The position numbers were made by a program, and so were the translations under genes. Positions 25,509-34,164 of a stretch of DNA of 37,042 bases are shown piece after piece (position 1 is the first letter of the stretch; every line of letters starts with the position of its first letter). The DNA comes from an uncultured Paracoccaceae bacterium (GTDB taxonomy: Bacteria; Pseudomonadota; Alphaproteobacteria; Rhodobacterales; Rhodobacteraceae), in NCBI GenBank assembly GCA_905182355.1, contig CAJJBH010000071.1:1-37042 (forward strand), in the 5' to 3' direction. The notes below the pieces were generated by a model. The model searched no databases. It saw nothing but the letters and a program-made list of their open reading frames with translations, and had not been told where the DNA came from.

Positions 25509-26789
25509 ATGAGTACCCCAACCACAAACAGGTCAGCCAAGACCTTTTTCAACAAGCTAGGGATCGACCTTAGACTGTTGGGAATGATAGGCGCACTTGT
25601 CATCTTGTGCGTGATGTTTGACCTGATCACGGGCGGTCGTTTCCTGACCCCGCGCAACCTTTTTAACTTGTCCGTTCAAACAGCATCCGTGGCCGTCATG
25701 GCAACAGGAATGGTGTTTGTGATTGTAACGCGCAACATCGACTTATCGGTCGGCTCAATGCTTGGGTTCATCGGCATGACGGTTGGCGCACTTCAAGTTT
25801 ACTACTTCCCCGACATCGTGGGTCTTGGCCATTGGTCGATCTGGATTTTGGCAAGCATTGCAGCCATCATCATGGGCGCATGCCTTGGCGCGGTCCAAGG
25901 TTGGGTAGTTGGGTACCTCACGGTGCCAGCTTTTATCGTGACCCTTGGCGGCTTGCTGATCTATCGCGGCGCGATGTGGTGGGTGACACAAGGGCAAACC
26001 GTTGCTCCACTTGATCCGACATTCCGCCTTTTGGGTGGGGGTGCGGATGGCACTTTAGGCGAAACCCTTAGCTGGGGGGGTGGCGTTGTCTCCTCCCTTG
26101 TTGCCGTTGGCCTAATTCTTGCCAGCCGCCGCCGCAAAGCCAATCACGGCTTTACTGTTAAACCCATGTGGGCCGAAGGTATCCTAATCGCTTTGGCTGC
26201 TGGGCTGGTGCTGGGCTATGTCTACATCATGAACTCATACACGATCGCAAAAGGCGCGTTGCCCCGGATCGCTGAGGCGCGGGGGATTGAGCTGACGGAA
26301 GGGCTTACGCTTTATCACGGTGTCGCAATTCCGGTGATTATCTTGCTGGTGGTCACCATTGGCATGACGCTAATCTCGACCCGCACACGGTTTGGCCGCT
26401 ATGTTTACGCGACTGGCGGCAACCCTGAAGCTGCGGAACTGTCTGGCATCAACACCCGTATGCTCACAGTCAAAGTTTTCGCGCTGATGGGTGCCCTGAC
26501 CGGCATCGCAGCCATCATCGCATCCGCCCGCTTGGGCGCCGTTGATGTGGGACTAGGAACGCTGGATGAGCTGCGCGTGATCGCTGCTGCGGTCATTGGC
26601 GGCACAGCATTGGCCGGTGGTTTCGGCACAATCTACGGTGCTGTAATTGGCGCGTTGATTATGCAGACGTTGCAATCTGGCATGGCCTCGGTTGGGGTGG
26701 ATGCACCGTTGCAATCAATCGTTGTTGGCCTGGTATTGGTCTTCGCAGTTTACATTGACATCGTTTACCGTCGCAAGACCGGCGCATAA
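25509..26789 (+). CDS. xylH: Xylose ABC transporter permease
   Basis: 426 residues, strongly hydrophobic, with about ten predicted membrane segments. The family hallmark VIVTRNIDLSVGSMLGF is near residue 75, and GRYVYATGGNPEAAELSGIN and GTALAGGFGTIYGAVIGALIM are further BPD_transp_2 signatures. The length fits XylH (about 390-430) rather than the shorter RbsC, because of an extra loop and helices in the middle (about 190-270). The ATG at 25509 follows GGAGG by 7-8 bases; an in-frame TTG at 25485 lacks support. It forms the inner-membrane channel for XylF and XylG. Confidence 0.92.
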   Translation: MSTPTTNRSAKTFFNKLGIDLRLLGMIGALVILCVMFDLITGGRFLTPRNLFNLSVQTASVAVMATGMVFVIVTRNIDLSVGSMLGFIGMTVGALQVYYFPDIVGLGHWSIWILASIAAIIMGACLGAVQGWVVGYLTVPAFIVTLGGLLIYRGAMWWVTQGQTVAPLDPTFRLLGGGADGTLGETLSWGGGVVSSLVAVGLILASRRRKANHGFTVKPMWAEGILIALAAGLVLGYVYIMNSYTIAKGALPRIAEARGIELTEGLTLYHGVAIPVIILLVVTIGMTLISTRTRFGRYVYATGGNPEAAELSGINTRMLTVKVFALMGALTGIAAIIASARLGAVDVGLGTLDELRVIAAAVIGGTALAGGFGTIYGAVIGALIMQTLQSGMASVGVDAPLQSIVVGLVLVFAVYIDIVYRRKTGA

Positions 26790-26801
26790 GGGAGCATGGA
26801 T

Positions 26802-27560
26802 ATGACAAATAAAACACCCCTCGTCGAGTTGCGGAACATGAGCATCGCTTTTGGTGGGGTCCGCGCTGTTGATGATGTTTCGGTTGACCTTTACGCTGGC
26901 GAAGTCGTGGGCCTTTTGGGCCACAATGGCGCAGGCAAATCGACCCTGATCAAGATGCTCTCAGGCGCATACGGCGCGGACAGTGGCGAGATTTTTATCA
27001 ACGGTGAAAAGGCCAAGATCAGAAACCCGCGCGATGCCCGTCGTTATAACATCGAGACGATTTATCAAACGCTGGCTTTGGCCGACAATTTGGATGCAGC
27101 AAGCAATCTGTTTCTAGGGCGCGAATTGGTAACATCGCTGGGCTTTGTTGACGACGACGCGATGGAAGCAGAAATGCGCAAAATCATGACCCGTCTAAAC
27201 CCAAACTTTCAAAAGTTCCACGAGCCAGTGTCGGCTTTGTCTGGTGGGCAACGTCAATCTGTTGCGATTGCACGGGCGGTATATTTCGACGCCAAAATCC
27301 TGATCATGGATGAGCCGACGGCAGCCTTAGGGCCGCAGGAAACTCAGATGGTTTCAGAGCTTATTAAAAAACTAAAAGCCGAAGGAATTGGCATCTTCCT
27401 GATCAGCCATGACATTCATGATGTGATGACCTTGTGCGATCGTGCATCAGTGATGAAAAACGGTAAACTGGTTGGCACAGTTGATGTGGACACTGTCACC
27501 GATGACGAACTATTGAGCATGATCATTCTGGGTAAGCACCCGCATCAAAAAGAAGCATAA
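26802..27560 (+). CDS. xylG: Sugar ABC transporter ATP-binding protein, single ATPase domain
   Basis: 252 residues with one complete ABC ATPase: Walker [10 protein letters not shown] (40-48), signature LSGGQ (146-150), Walker B ILIMDEP (166-172) and H-loop [10 protein letters not shown]. coli XylG has two fused domains and about 513 residues; here a homodimer would be needed, as in FrcA of the rhizobial fructose system, which it also resembles in [20 protein letters not shown]. The start at 26802 has AGGGAG about 7 bases upstream; the ATG at 26796 is too close to it. Its stop overlaps the glk start (TAATG). The gene name follows operon context. Confidence 0.87.
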   Translation: MTNKTPLVELRNMSIAFGGVRAVDDVSVDLYAGEVVGLLGHNGAGKSTLIKMLSGAYGADSGEIFINGEKAKIRNPRDARRYNIETIYQTLALADNLDAASNLFLGRELVTSLGFVDDDAMEAEMRKIMTRLNPNFQKFHEPVSALSGGQRQSVAIARAVYFDAKILIMDEPTAALGPQETQMVSELIKKLKAEGIGIFLISHDIHDVMTLCDRASVMKNGKLVGTVDVDTVTDDELLSMIILGKHPHQKEA

Positions 27561-28480
27561 TGGCAGATGACTTAACACTGGTCGCCGACGTAGGTGGCAC
27601 CAACACACGGTTCGCGTTGGCCGGTGCAAATGGTATCGTTGTTGGTAGCGCTGCACGGTATACAAATTGTGATGTCGATAGTTTTGTAGACGCGGCGCAG
27701 GCCTATGTTTTGACTTTGAATGGGGCATTGCCATCAAATCTTTGTGCGGCAATTGCGGGGCCTGTTTCAGGTGGCACAGGTAAAATTACCAACGGAAATT
27801 GGGTTTTTGACACCGATGTTTTATCCAATACGTTGGGGATGAAGCGGGTGCATCTACTCAATGACTTGGTCGCCTTAGGCTACGCATTGGATGTATTGCC
27901 AAGCGGTATGGTAACCCAAGTGGGCGGTGGGGAATCGCAAGGTTCACAAGCCCTTGTCGCGGGAATTGCTACCGGATTTAACATCAGTATGTGTCATGCG
28001 GGTCAGGTGACCGAGGCCGAATTGGGGCACGCCAGCTTGCCAAACAGCGTCATGGATGTTTTGCGACACGCCATTGGTAATCAAGCTGACAAGTTCCGCA
28101 CGGTTGAAACATTGTTTTCGGGCGGTGGTATTTCGACGTTGCACACAGCCCTTGGATTTGATGCGGCTGATCCTGCAAACATTACGGCGCAAGATGGGGA
28201 CACCGTTGCGCTTTTCGCAAAGACGCTTGGCGTCTTTTGTCGCGAGATGGCCTATCAATATATGCCATTGGCTGGTCTATATTTCAACGGTTCAGTGGCT
28301 AGGGCAGTCTTGGGCTCAGCGACTGCTGGGAAAATAGTCGCAGCTGAGGCTGGCAAAGATGAAGCGTTTTTAGGGCGTTTTGGACAAGTGCCGCTGTACC
28401 TAATTACCGAGGACAACGCCGCTCTTTATGGCTGCGCACGTTATGTACACCGACAGGCAGGCGCAGGGGGTAATTCCTGA
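27560..28480 (+). CDS. glk: Glucokinase (Glk family)
   Basis: 306 residues of the bacterial Glk family (not ROK). The N-terminal phosphate loop ADVGGTNTRFALAG is at about 9-22. NGNWVFDTDVL, VHLLNDLVALGYAL (with the catalytic aspartate) and TEAELGHASLP follow. It phosphorylates glucose to glucose 6-phosphate with ATP. Translation is coupled to xylG by a one-base stop/start overlap. Its place in a xylose-type uptake operon suggests the transporter also brings in glucose, or that pentose and hexose use are coordinated. The length is normal for the family (about 310-320). Confidence 0.9.
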   Translation: MADDLTLVADVGGTNTRFALAGANGIVVGSAARYTNCDVDSFVDAAQAYVLTLNGALPSNLCAAIAGPVSGGTGKITNGNWVFDTDVLSNTLGMKRVHLLNDLVALGYALDVLPSGMVTQVGGGESQGSQALVAGIATGFNISMCHAGQVTEAELGHASLPNSVMDVLRHAIGNQADKFRTVETLFSGGGISTLHTALGFDAADPANITAQDGDTVALFAKTLGVFCREMAYQYMPLAGLYFNGSVARAVLGSATAGKIVAAEAGKDEAFLGRFGQVPLYLITEDNAALYGCARYVHRQAGAGGNS

Positions 28481-28546
28481 TCGCTGACTGGATTGCGCTT
28501 GGCCCCAAAGCACCTGAACTCGCACATGAATGTAAAGGAATTGATA

Positions 28547-28909
28547 ATGCCGCAAACTCCACCCAACCGGCTAATGGTCTGCTCAACGTGTGAACGTTCG
28601 TCAGGCCACACCGCGCGCCATGATTGCGCGACTTTGCGTGGTGCACTGAAGTTGGCAGGTCTAAGTGATCAGATCGAAGTCGAGGCAACGCCCTGCCTTG
28701 GTGGGTGTGTCCTACCTGTTAACATATCGCTCCAAGGGCAGGGGCGGGGCAGCTATGTGTTTGACGGCTTAGACATCAAATCGTCCGAGGCTGAGATCGT
28801 TAAGCTTTGCCAGATATTTCTTGAATTGGATCGTGGTTGGATCGAAGACGCGCGGCCGTTAGGGGAATTACGCAACCGCTTAAGGGCACGCATCCCCGCA
28901 CAGAACTAG
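28547..28909 (+). CDS. DUF1636 metal-binding protein
   Basis: 120 residues. Conserved cysteines occur as MVCSTCERS near the N-terminus, DCATL, and CLGGC in the middle, followed by LPVNISLQ and YVFDGLD. This is the DUF1636 pattern, a small thioredoxin/ferredoxin-like protein thought to bind metal or an Fe-S cluster and often found near cobalamin genes. The start at 28547 has AAGGAA 7 bases upstream; in-frame starts at 28493 and 28526 are weaker. It follows glk by 66 bases but faces the cbt locus. Its stop shares the CTAG tetranucleotide with the stop of the convergent gene. A role in cobalt or B12 handling is inferred from context only. Confidence 0.8.
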   Translation: MPQTPPNRLMVCSTCERSSGHTARHDCATLRGALKLAGLSDQIEVEATPCLGGCVLPVNISLQGQGRGSYVFDGLDIKSSEAEIVKLCQIFLELDRGWIEDARPLGELRNRLRARIPAQN

Positions 28910-29388
28910 TCGTTTGAATTCGTGACCTTAACGCTAACCCGTAGCGGTTTGGTTCCAACGGACAGTTGGTTGTGATCGTTTGAATTCAAAGCAACTTCGA
29001 TCATTACGTCGCCATTGGGCAGGTGATCAATGTGGTACCAGTTTGCATAAATCCGTGCCAATTTCTTGCCATTCACATAGACATGGGCGTGGCCTTCACC
29101 TGCCACATGGGCCGTGCTGGCATGTTCAGGCGCAAAGCGGAAATTAGTTGTTTCAACGTGAAGATTCCAACCAGACGCAGGATCTTTGATGACCTGCGCG
29201 GCAAGCGTCGGGGCATTTACATCTGCAGGCAGAGCAATCGCAGCCATTGCAGCGTGATCATGCCGACCACCATTATCTGCGACGTGATCATGTCCATCCA
29301 GCGTGATTCCGTTGCCGGCTGCAATCAAAAATCCGATGCCGCCACCAAAGATCAAACCGATCAATAGCATGCCTAATTTATGGTCCAT
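28906..29388 (-). CDS. Membrane-anchored His-rich protein of unknown function in the cobalt locus
   Basis: 160 residues, not recognised. A single N-terminal hydrophobic helix (about 6-26) could be a membrane anchor or uncleaved signal. It is followed by a His-rich linker with GHDH (32-35) and RHDH. The rest looks like a small beta-sandwich with GHAHVYVNGKKLARIYANWY and HIDHLPNGDVMIEVALNSND, where several histidines are spaced to bind metal. AAGGG lies about 8 bases before the ATG. It lies 39 bases after cbtA on the same strand and is probably cotranscribed under the cobalamin riboswitch. A periplasmic cobalt-binding role is a reasonable guess, not shown. Confidence 0.7.
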   Translation of the reverse strand: MDHKLGMLLIGLIFGGGIGFLIAAGNGITLDGHDHVADNGGRHDHAAMAAIALPADVNAPTLAAQVIKDPASGWNLHVETTNFRFAPEHASTAHVAGEGHAHVYVNGKKLARIYANWYHIDHLPNGDVMIEVALNSNDHNQLSVGTKPLRVSVKVTNSND

Positions 29389-29427
29389 ATTCCGTCCCTT
29401 TGATCAGAAATGTAAAGGTGGCGACAC

Positions 29428-30108
29428 TTAAGCCGCTTCACCTTCTTTGGTCCAGAAATAGGCGCAGAACGCACCAAGCAGGGTCCATGCCACCAAGCCA
29501 ACAGTCAACGCGCGTGCGGCAAACAATGCCCCGATTTCAGTTGGAACCGGTCCCGTAAACTCAGCTGGTTGAGGGGCACCAACGATATGTGGCAACAGCA
29601 ACAGCAGGATCGCAGCGCCGATGCCAACCATCGTAAAGTGGAAGGCAATCAACCACATCGAAATTGCTGCCAATGCAACCGTTGCGAACCACCAATACTG
29701 GCGCAGTAAAACATCCGCGGCAGCCACACCGGGAACTTCGGGCGGCAGTGAAAATGCGGGCGCAAGGTGTGCCGCAACAAAGCCCATCAAACCCCAGATC
29801 ATACCATTACGCGGTGTAATAATAGCGCCGCGTTCCTCGGCAACACCCATAAGGGCGACAAGGATAAACGCGTAACCACAATATGTCAGCATAGTGAAAA
29901 GAAGGCTCAGCAGGTCACGCAATGGATCAAAGCCTGCAACGTTCTGAACCGTAGAAACAGGGTCTGCGCCAAAATGAATCAGCGTGCCAGATTCATAAAG
30001 TTCAGCATGTAGCAAAACAGGTTGCACAAACACGTACTGCAGCAGGGCGATTAACAACCCAGCTGCAGCACCAGCGAACAACGCGCTGGATACAATGCGT
30101 GAAAACAT
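29428..30108 (-). CDS. cbtA: Cobalt transporter subunit CbtA
   Basis: 226 residues from ATG 30108, starting MFSRIVSSALFAGAAAGLL, the CbtA N-terminus. About five to six membrane helices are visible, with VFVQPVLLHAELYE after the first, GLMGFVAAHLAPAFSLPPE in the middle and a hydrophobic C-terminal helix near LVAWTLLGAFCAYF. CbtA and CbtB are predicted to form a cobalt uptake system found downstream of B12 riboswitches. The open frame extends to 30204 but that part overlaps cbtB and lacks family sequence. The cbtB stop lies one base before this ATG, and no ribosome-binding site is evident, so translation is probably coupled. Confidence 0.88.
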   Translation of the reverse strand: MFSRIVSSALFAGAAAGLLIALLQYVFVQPVLLHAELYESGTLIHFGADPVSTVQNVAGFDPLRDLLSLLFTMLTYCGYAFILVALMGVAEERGAIITPRNGMIWGLMGFVAAHLAPAFSLPPEVPGVAAADVLLRQYWWFATVALAAISMWLIAFHFTMVGIGAAILLLLLPHIVGAPQPAEFTGPVPTEIGALFAARALTVGLVAWTLLGAFCAYFWTKEGEAA

Positions 30109-30109
30109 T

Positions 30110-30298
30110 TTAGTGGCAGGGGAAGCCGGTTGCGTGACGCACATCATGTGCCGCGTCATGCAAAGCTGCAGCTTGAACATGGCCAGTGACGGCAACAATG
30201 CCAACGCCGATGATCATCGCAAATACGGCTGACATCAGGCCTGTGCGGCTGTCTGTTGTGTGGTTGTCTGCGGTCAAAGCTACTGTGGTCGTCTTCAT
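30110..30298 (-). CDS. cbtB: Cobalt transporter subunit CbtB
   Basis: 62 residues: one membrane helix (about 22-42) and the C-terminal metal-ligand motif HDAAHDVRHATGFPCH characteristic of CbtB, rich in histidine with a terminal Cys-His. AAGGAGAG about 6 bases upstream fixes the ATG at 30298. It is the first gene after the cobalamin riboswitch and would be switched off when B12 is plentiful. CbtB probably supplies cobalt ligands at the membrane for the CbtA channel. Confidence 0.88.
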   Translation of the reverse strand: MKTTTVALTADNHTTDSRTGLMSAVFAMIIGVGIVAVTGHVQAAALHDAAHDVRHATGFPCH

Positions 30299-30311
30299 CT
30301 GTTCTCTCCTT

Positions 30312-30329
30312 ACTGTCACACCCGACAGT
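30312..30329 (-). promoter_or_regulatory. cbtB: Hairpin between riboswitch and cbtB ribosome-binding site
   Basis: On the minus strand ACTGTC, GGGTGT loop, GACAGT form a perfect 6-bp stem directly before the AAGGAGAG site of cbtB. It may be part of the riboswitch expression platform acting on translation; no T-run is present. Confidence 0.5.
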
Positions 30330-30343
30330 TTCAATTACGTTTC

Positions 30344-30530
30344 AGCCCGGCAGGTCTCCTGGCTTGCGCATCATCACGTGGTCCCGACCTTCCCCACCAA
30401 TTGTGGCGAGTGGTACATTCGAAACCCGCTCTTCGCATACAGTCGCGGGGGCGGCCTGGGATTTGGTTGTCTTAAAACCTAACCCAATTCCCTCTTCGTT
30501 CATCGACAAAAACCGACGAACACCAAGCTC
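30344..30530 (-). promoter_or_regulatory. Cobalamin (adenosylcobalamin) riboswitch
   Basis: On the minus strand the conserved blocks appear in order: GGTG near 30524, GGGAATTGGG (about 30491-30482), GCCGCCCCCGCGACTGT (the B12-box core, about 30456-30440), CCACTCGCC, GGGAAGGTCGGG, and AGCCAGGAGACCTGCCGG (about 30365-30348). These match the cobalamin riboswitch consensus. It sits upstream of cbtB-cbtA, so B12 would repress cobalt import. The upstream cobF gene ends at 30593, and a promoter for the riboswitch unit probably lies at or before that gap. Confidence 0.92.
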
Positions 30531-30592
30531 TTTACGTCTACAACCTGCAATCCGAGTCGCACAAGAGACAACTTACGCCATTGGGCTAATTG

Positions 30593-31327
30593 TCAGCGTT
30601 TACGACGCAACAAATAGGCATCCATGATCCAACCATGCGCGCTGCGCGCGTCGGCACGGGCGGTAATGATGTCTTCGCAAACCAGGTCTAGGGGGCCGGA
30701 TCGGATGATTTGGTTCTCCATCCCCAGATACGCACCCCACCAAATATCAAAGTCAGCACCATTCAGGGTCTGAAATGCACAGTTCCCGTCAAGCATGAAA
30801 ATCGCGCTATCTGCCCCTTTGGGCCAGCCATTATCACGCAATTGACGACCGGTTGTGACCACAAACGGAGCACCTATTTCGTTCACTGGAATTGCGTGGG
30901 CGGCGGTCAAAACCTGAAGCGTGGTTATCCCCGCAACAACGCGAACATTCGGATAAGGTTTCAGGCGCGAGGCAATCCGAAGCGAGCTGTCGTATAGTGA
31001 AGGGTCACCCCAGATCAACAAAGCCGCACGTTTGGTGTTACCAGCGGCCAGTTTCCAAGCATCTGCAATTGCATCATGCCAAAGGTCAACGTTTTCAAGG
31101 TAATCACCGTTCGATTTGCGCACAGGCAGATCGAATTCAATGATCTTTGTCCCATTGCCCACAACGACCTTATCCACAATTTGACGCCGCAAGTCCGCAA
31201 GGTCGGATTTTTCATCCCCTTTACGTGGGATCAAAATGGTTGTGGCCTCTTGGATTGCACGCGCCCCTTCAAACGTCAGGTGGTCGGGGTTGCCCGTACC
31301 AATGCCGATCAGCGTTAGGCTATCCAT
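30593..31327 (-). CDS. cobF: Precorrin-6A synthase (deacetylating)
   Basis: 244 residues of the tetrapyrrole methylase family, specific to the aerobic B12 route: it methylates C1 of precorrin-5 and removes the acetyl group. Visible are TLIGIGTGNPDHLTFEG at the N-terminus, then IPRKGDEKSDLADLRR, LLIWGDPSLYDSSLRIA and NVRVVAGITTLQVL. The start at 31327 (MDSLTLIGIG) overlaps cobA by 8 bases; the open frame reaches 31354 but without family sequence. It is the last gene of the cob run before the riboswitch. Confidence 0.9.
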   Translation of the reverse strand: MDSLTLIGIGTGNPDHLTFEGARAIQEATTILIPRKGDEKSDLADLRRQIVDKVVVGNGTKIIEFDLPVRKSNGDYLENVDLWHDAIADAWKLAAGNTKRAALLIWGDPSLYDSSLRIASRLKPYPNVRVVAGITTLQVLTAAHAIPVNEIGAPFVVTTGRQLRDNGWPKGADSAIFMLDGNCAFQTLNGADFDIWWGAYLGMENQIIRSGPLDLVCEDIITARADARSAHGWIMDAYLLRRKR

Positions 31328-32051
31328 CAGCGTAATCTGTGGCCAATGGACCATAAAGGATAAGGGCGGGATTCGGTGAAAATTCGGCCTGTAAATCCTT
31401 GGCTAATTCCGACACCGTGGTGCGTTTCAACACTTGGTCTGGTGTGCTGACGGCTTCGGCCAACAGCGCAGGTGTGTCGGCTGGCAAGCCATTCGCGATC
31501 AGTTTTTCAACAAGGGCAGGAAAGGTGCGTTTGCCCATGAAGACCACTGTCGTCGCCAACGGATCGGCAAGGGCCACAAGGTTCGCATCATCCGGCAAAG
31601 CGCCATCAACATCATGACCAGTCACAAACTGTACCCGACGTGCTGTCAAACGACGGGTCAATGGAATACCAGCGGCCGCAGCGGCAGCACAAGCGGACGG
31701 AATACCGGGGATAATCTCGTAAGGAATACCCGCTTCGCGCAATGCAACGATTTCCTCCTCAAGCCGCCCAAACATCCCGCCATCACCGCTTTTCAAACGG
31801 ACAACCCGCGCTCCGGTCTGGGCATATTCAACCAACAACTGACTGACATGGCTTTGCTTAGGGGACGCACGCCCTGCCCGTTTTCCAACGCCAACCAAAT
31901 CCGCGCCTTTGCCCGCATGGGACAAAATCGGGCCGGCCGAAAGATCGTCAAACAACACAGCATCCGCTGTCTTCATGCGGTTCACGGCTTTCAGCGTCAA
32001 CAACTCGGGATCACCCGGGCCAGAGCCCACAAAGCTGACAAAACCAGTCAT
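31320..32051 (-). CDS. cobA: Uroporphyrinogen-III C-methyltransferase
   Basis: 243 residues. SUMT catalyses SAM-dependent double methylation of uroporphyrinogen III to precorrin-2, the entry to the corrin (and sirohaem) branch. Motifs: VSFVGSGPGDPELLTLKA, VLFDDLSAGPIL, VRLKSGDGGMFGRLEEE, IPGIPSACAAAAAAGIPLT, and VFMGKRTFPAL. The ATG directly abuts the cobB stop (TAAATG). The GDGGMFGR segment differs slightly from the usual GDPFVFGR but keeps the key glycines. No CysG-type dehydrogenase domain is fused, so it is the single-function type. Confidence 0.93.
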   Translation of the reverse strand: MTGFVSFVGSGPGDPELLTLKAVNRMKTADAVLFDDLSAGPILSHAGKGADLVGVGKRAGRASPKQSHVSQLLVEYAQTGARVVRLKSGDGGMFGRLEEEIVALREAGIPYEIIPGIPSACAAAAAAGIPLTRRLTARRVQFVTGHDVDGALPDDANLVALADPLATTVVFMGKRTFPALVEKLIANGLPADTPALLAEAVSTPDQVLKRTTVSELAKDLQAEFSPNPALILYGPLATDYADG

Positions 32052-33365
32052 TTACGTGGCCTCTGCGATCAGGTGAAAGAACGTGCCAGTGACATTACCA
32101 TTGCGCGATCCGGTTTCTGGAACAGGGTTGCCCTCGGCGTCTAAAACGTCCGCCAAAGGTGCGTCAGGTTCTTCCAAAATGGTGGAATAGTGGAATTCAT
32201 GACCACGCAACGCATCACCCACAGCAAACCCCGGCATTGGCGCAATCAGGTGGGCCTTGCGATAACCAAGGTGGAATTTACGTTTCTCATACGACGTAAC
32301 CAAACCAAGAAGTCCTAGCATTTCATGGCTGGTCCCATCCTTGTCGAGCAAGGTTTTGCCAAGCGCCATGTAGCCCCCGCATTCACCGTGAATGGGGCGC
32401 GTTTTGGCGTGCGCATGCATGGCTTTGCGGAAATTAGTCGCGGCAGCCAGACGTCCTGCGTGCAATTCAGGATAGCCGCCGGGCAACCAAACCAGATCAG
32501 CAGTGGGGTCTGGAGCCTCATCGGCAAGGGGCGAAAACGGAATAATCTCTGCCCCAGCGGCGCGCCAACCGGCAACCAGGTGTGGGTAAGTGAACGAAAA
32601 TGCGGCGTCTTGGGCCAATGCAATGCGTTGCGCGGGTGGCTTGGGCAATTGACCTGCGGGCAGGGCTTCGCCACCAGTCGCTGCGGCTTTGATAGCATCC
32701 AGATCGACGTTCTCGCGTAGGAAGGTTGCATAGCCAGAAATTGCGGCCTCTAGGTCGGGATGTTCACTGGCTTGGATCAGTCCAAGGTGGCGTTCTGGCA
32801 GGGCCAAATCCCCACGACGAGGCAAACTGCCCAGCACTTTGATGCCGTGCTTTTCCATCCCTAAACGGGTCAAACGTTCGTGGCGCGGCGATGCCACACG
32901 GTTCAAAATTACACCTGCAAAATTCAGATCAGGATTGTACTTGGCAAATCCTAAAGCAGTGGCGGCAGCAGATTGCGCCTGACCGCTCACGTCAATCACA
33001 AGGATCACACCCCAACCCATTTTAGCCGCTGTTTCAGCGCTGGTGCCATGGCCCGTCGCACCCGGTTTTGCGACACCGTCGTACAGCCCCATTGAGCCTT
33101 CAGCGATTACGATATCGGCACCTATCGCTTGCGCTGAAATCGCGCCAAGTAAACTGGGATTCATCGCCCATGTGTCAAAGTTAAAAGACGGACGACCCGC
33201 CGCCGCACGGTGAAACGCGGGGTCGATGTAATCGGGGCCGCTTTTGAACGGCTGAACGGTCAATCCGTCTTCGGCCAACGCACGCAAAAGCCCCAACATC
33301 ACAGTGGTTTTTCCTGTGCCAGAACTGGGTGCGGAAATCAGCAGACCTTTGGGCATGTCAGTCAT
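32052..33365 (-). CDS. cobB: Cobyrinic/hydrogenobyrinic acid a,c-diamide synthase
   Basis: 437 residues. The N-terminal dethiobiotin-synthetase-like ATPase has the P-loop [10 protein letters not shown] (12-21) and [14 protein letters not shown]. The C-terminal glutamine amidotransferase (triad type) has [12 protein letters not shown] with catalytic C329, and a late RGHEFHYS segment. It amidates the a and c side chains using ATP and glutamine. The ATG at 33365 overlaps the cobM stop by 8 bases and has GTGAGA upstream; the open frame continues to 33497 but this is inside cobM. Confidence 0.93.
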   Translation of the reverse strand: MTDMPKGLLISAPSSGTGKTTVMLGLLRALAEDGLTVQPFKSGPDYIDPAFHRAAAGRPSFNFDTWAMNPSLLGAISAQAIGADIVIAEGSMGLYDGVAKPGATGHGTSAETAAKMGWGVILVIDVSGQAQSAAATALGFAKYNPDLNFAGVILNRVASPRHERLTRLGMEKHGIKVLGSLPRRGDLALPERHLGLIQASEHPDLEAAISGYATFLRENVDLDAIKAAATGGEALPAGQLPKPPAQRIALAQDAAFSFTYPHLVAGWRAAGAEIIPFSPLADEAPDPTADLVWLPGGYPELHAGRLAAATNFRKAMHAHAKTRPIHGECGGYMALGKTLLDKDGTSHEMLGLLGLVTSYEKRKFHLGYRKAHLIAPMPGFAVGDALRGHEFHYSTILEEPDAPLADVLDAEGNPVPETGSRNGNVTGTFFHLIAEAT

Positions 33366-34164
33366 TGGATGTCTCACTTTCTGGTGTCCAGCTGGCCCAA
33401 GGGCTGTCAGCCGTTTGGGGGCGATAACGGCGGTCGTAATCGGTCGCGTAAAGGCAGCTTTCGTCAAACCCTTCGCCCGCAAGCGCAGGTCCAACAAGGA
33501 TCAATGCGGTGCGTGTGATTTCTGGGGTTACAGCGGCTGCGATGGTTGAAAGGGTTGCACGAATGATTTGTTCGTCTGGCCACGATGCGCGAAAGACAAC
33601 CGCGACGGGGCAATCATCGCCATACGATGGGGTTAAATCAGAAATCACTGTATCAAGATTCTGGATCGACAGATGGATGGCTAATGTCGCGCCAGTCGCA
33701 GCAAAATTCTTAAGGTTTTCACCTTCGGGCATCGACGATGCACGGCCCTGTGTGCGGGTCAAAACCACGGATTGCGCAAGACCGGGCAAAGTCAATTCCG
33801 TACCTAACGCGGCAGCGGCAGCGGCAAAAGATGGCACGCCAGGGGTTACGCTGACGGCGATATTTTCTGCGCGAAGCCGACGCATCTGTTCGCCCATCGC
33901 GGACCAAACAGACAGGTCACCAGAATGCAGACGCGCTACGTCTTTGCCTGCGTCAGTCGCGGTTTTGATCGTTGCGATGATCGTATCCAGATCCATAGCA
34001 GCCGTGTTGATTATTTCTGCATCCTTTGGACAATGGCCCAGAATTTCTTGTGGCACCAGCGATCCTGCGTAAAGGCAAACGGGGCAAGACGCGATGATGT
34101 CGCGCCCACGTAGGGTCAATAAATCTGCGGCACCGGGGCCTGCACCAATGAAGTGTACGGTCAT
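33358..34164 (-). CDS. cobM: Precorrin-4 C11-methyltransferase
   Basis: 268 residues of the tetrapyrrole methylase family. It starts [20 protein letters not shown], continues [13 protein letters not shown], then [21 protein letters not shown] and [20 protein letters not shown], and ends with DYDRRYRP, all typical of CobM/CbiF. It methylates C11 to give precorrin-5. Its ATG overlaps the stop of the preceding cobE-like gene (ATGA) and its end overlaps cobB. Confidence 0.93.
   Translation of the reverse strand: MTVHFIGAGPGAADLLTLRGRDIIASCPVCLYAGSLVPQEILGHCPKDAEIINTAAMDLDTIIATIKTATDAGKDVARLHSGDLSVWSAMGEQMRRLRAENIAVSVTPGVPSFAAAAAALGTELTLPGLAQSVVLTRTQGRASSMPEGENLKNFAATGATLAIHLSIQNLDTVISDLTPSYGDDCPVAVVFRASWPDEQIIRATLSTIAAAVTPEITRTALILVGPALAGEGFDESCLYATDYDRRYRPQTADSPWASWTPESETSND

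Noticed and set aside
30186..30627. Overlapping plus-strand open frames of about 71-123 codons in the cbtB upstream region
   Set aside because: They run antisense to the cobalamin riboswitch, whose conserved blocks explain the sequence; no protein motif is visible.
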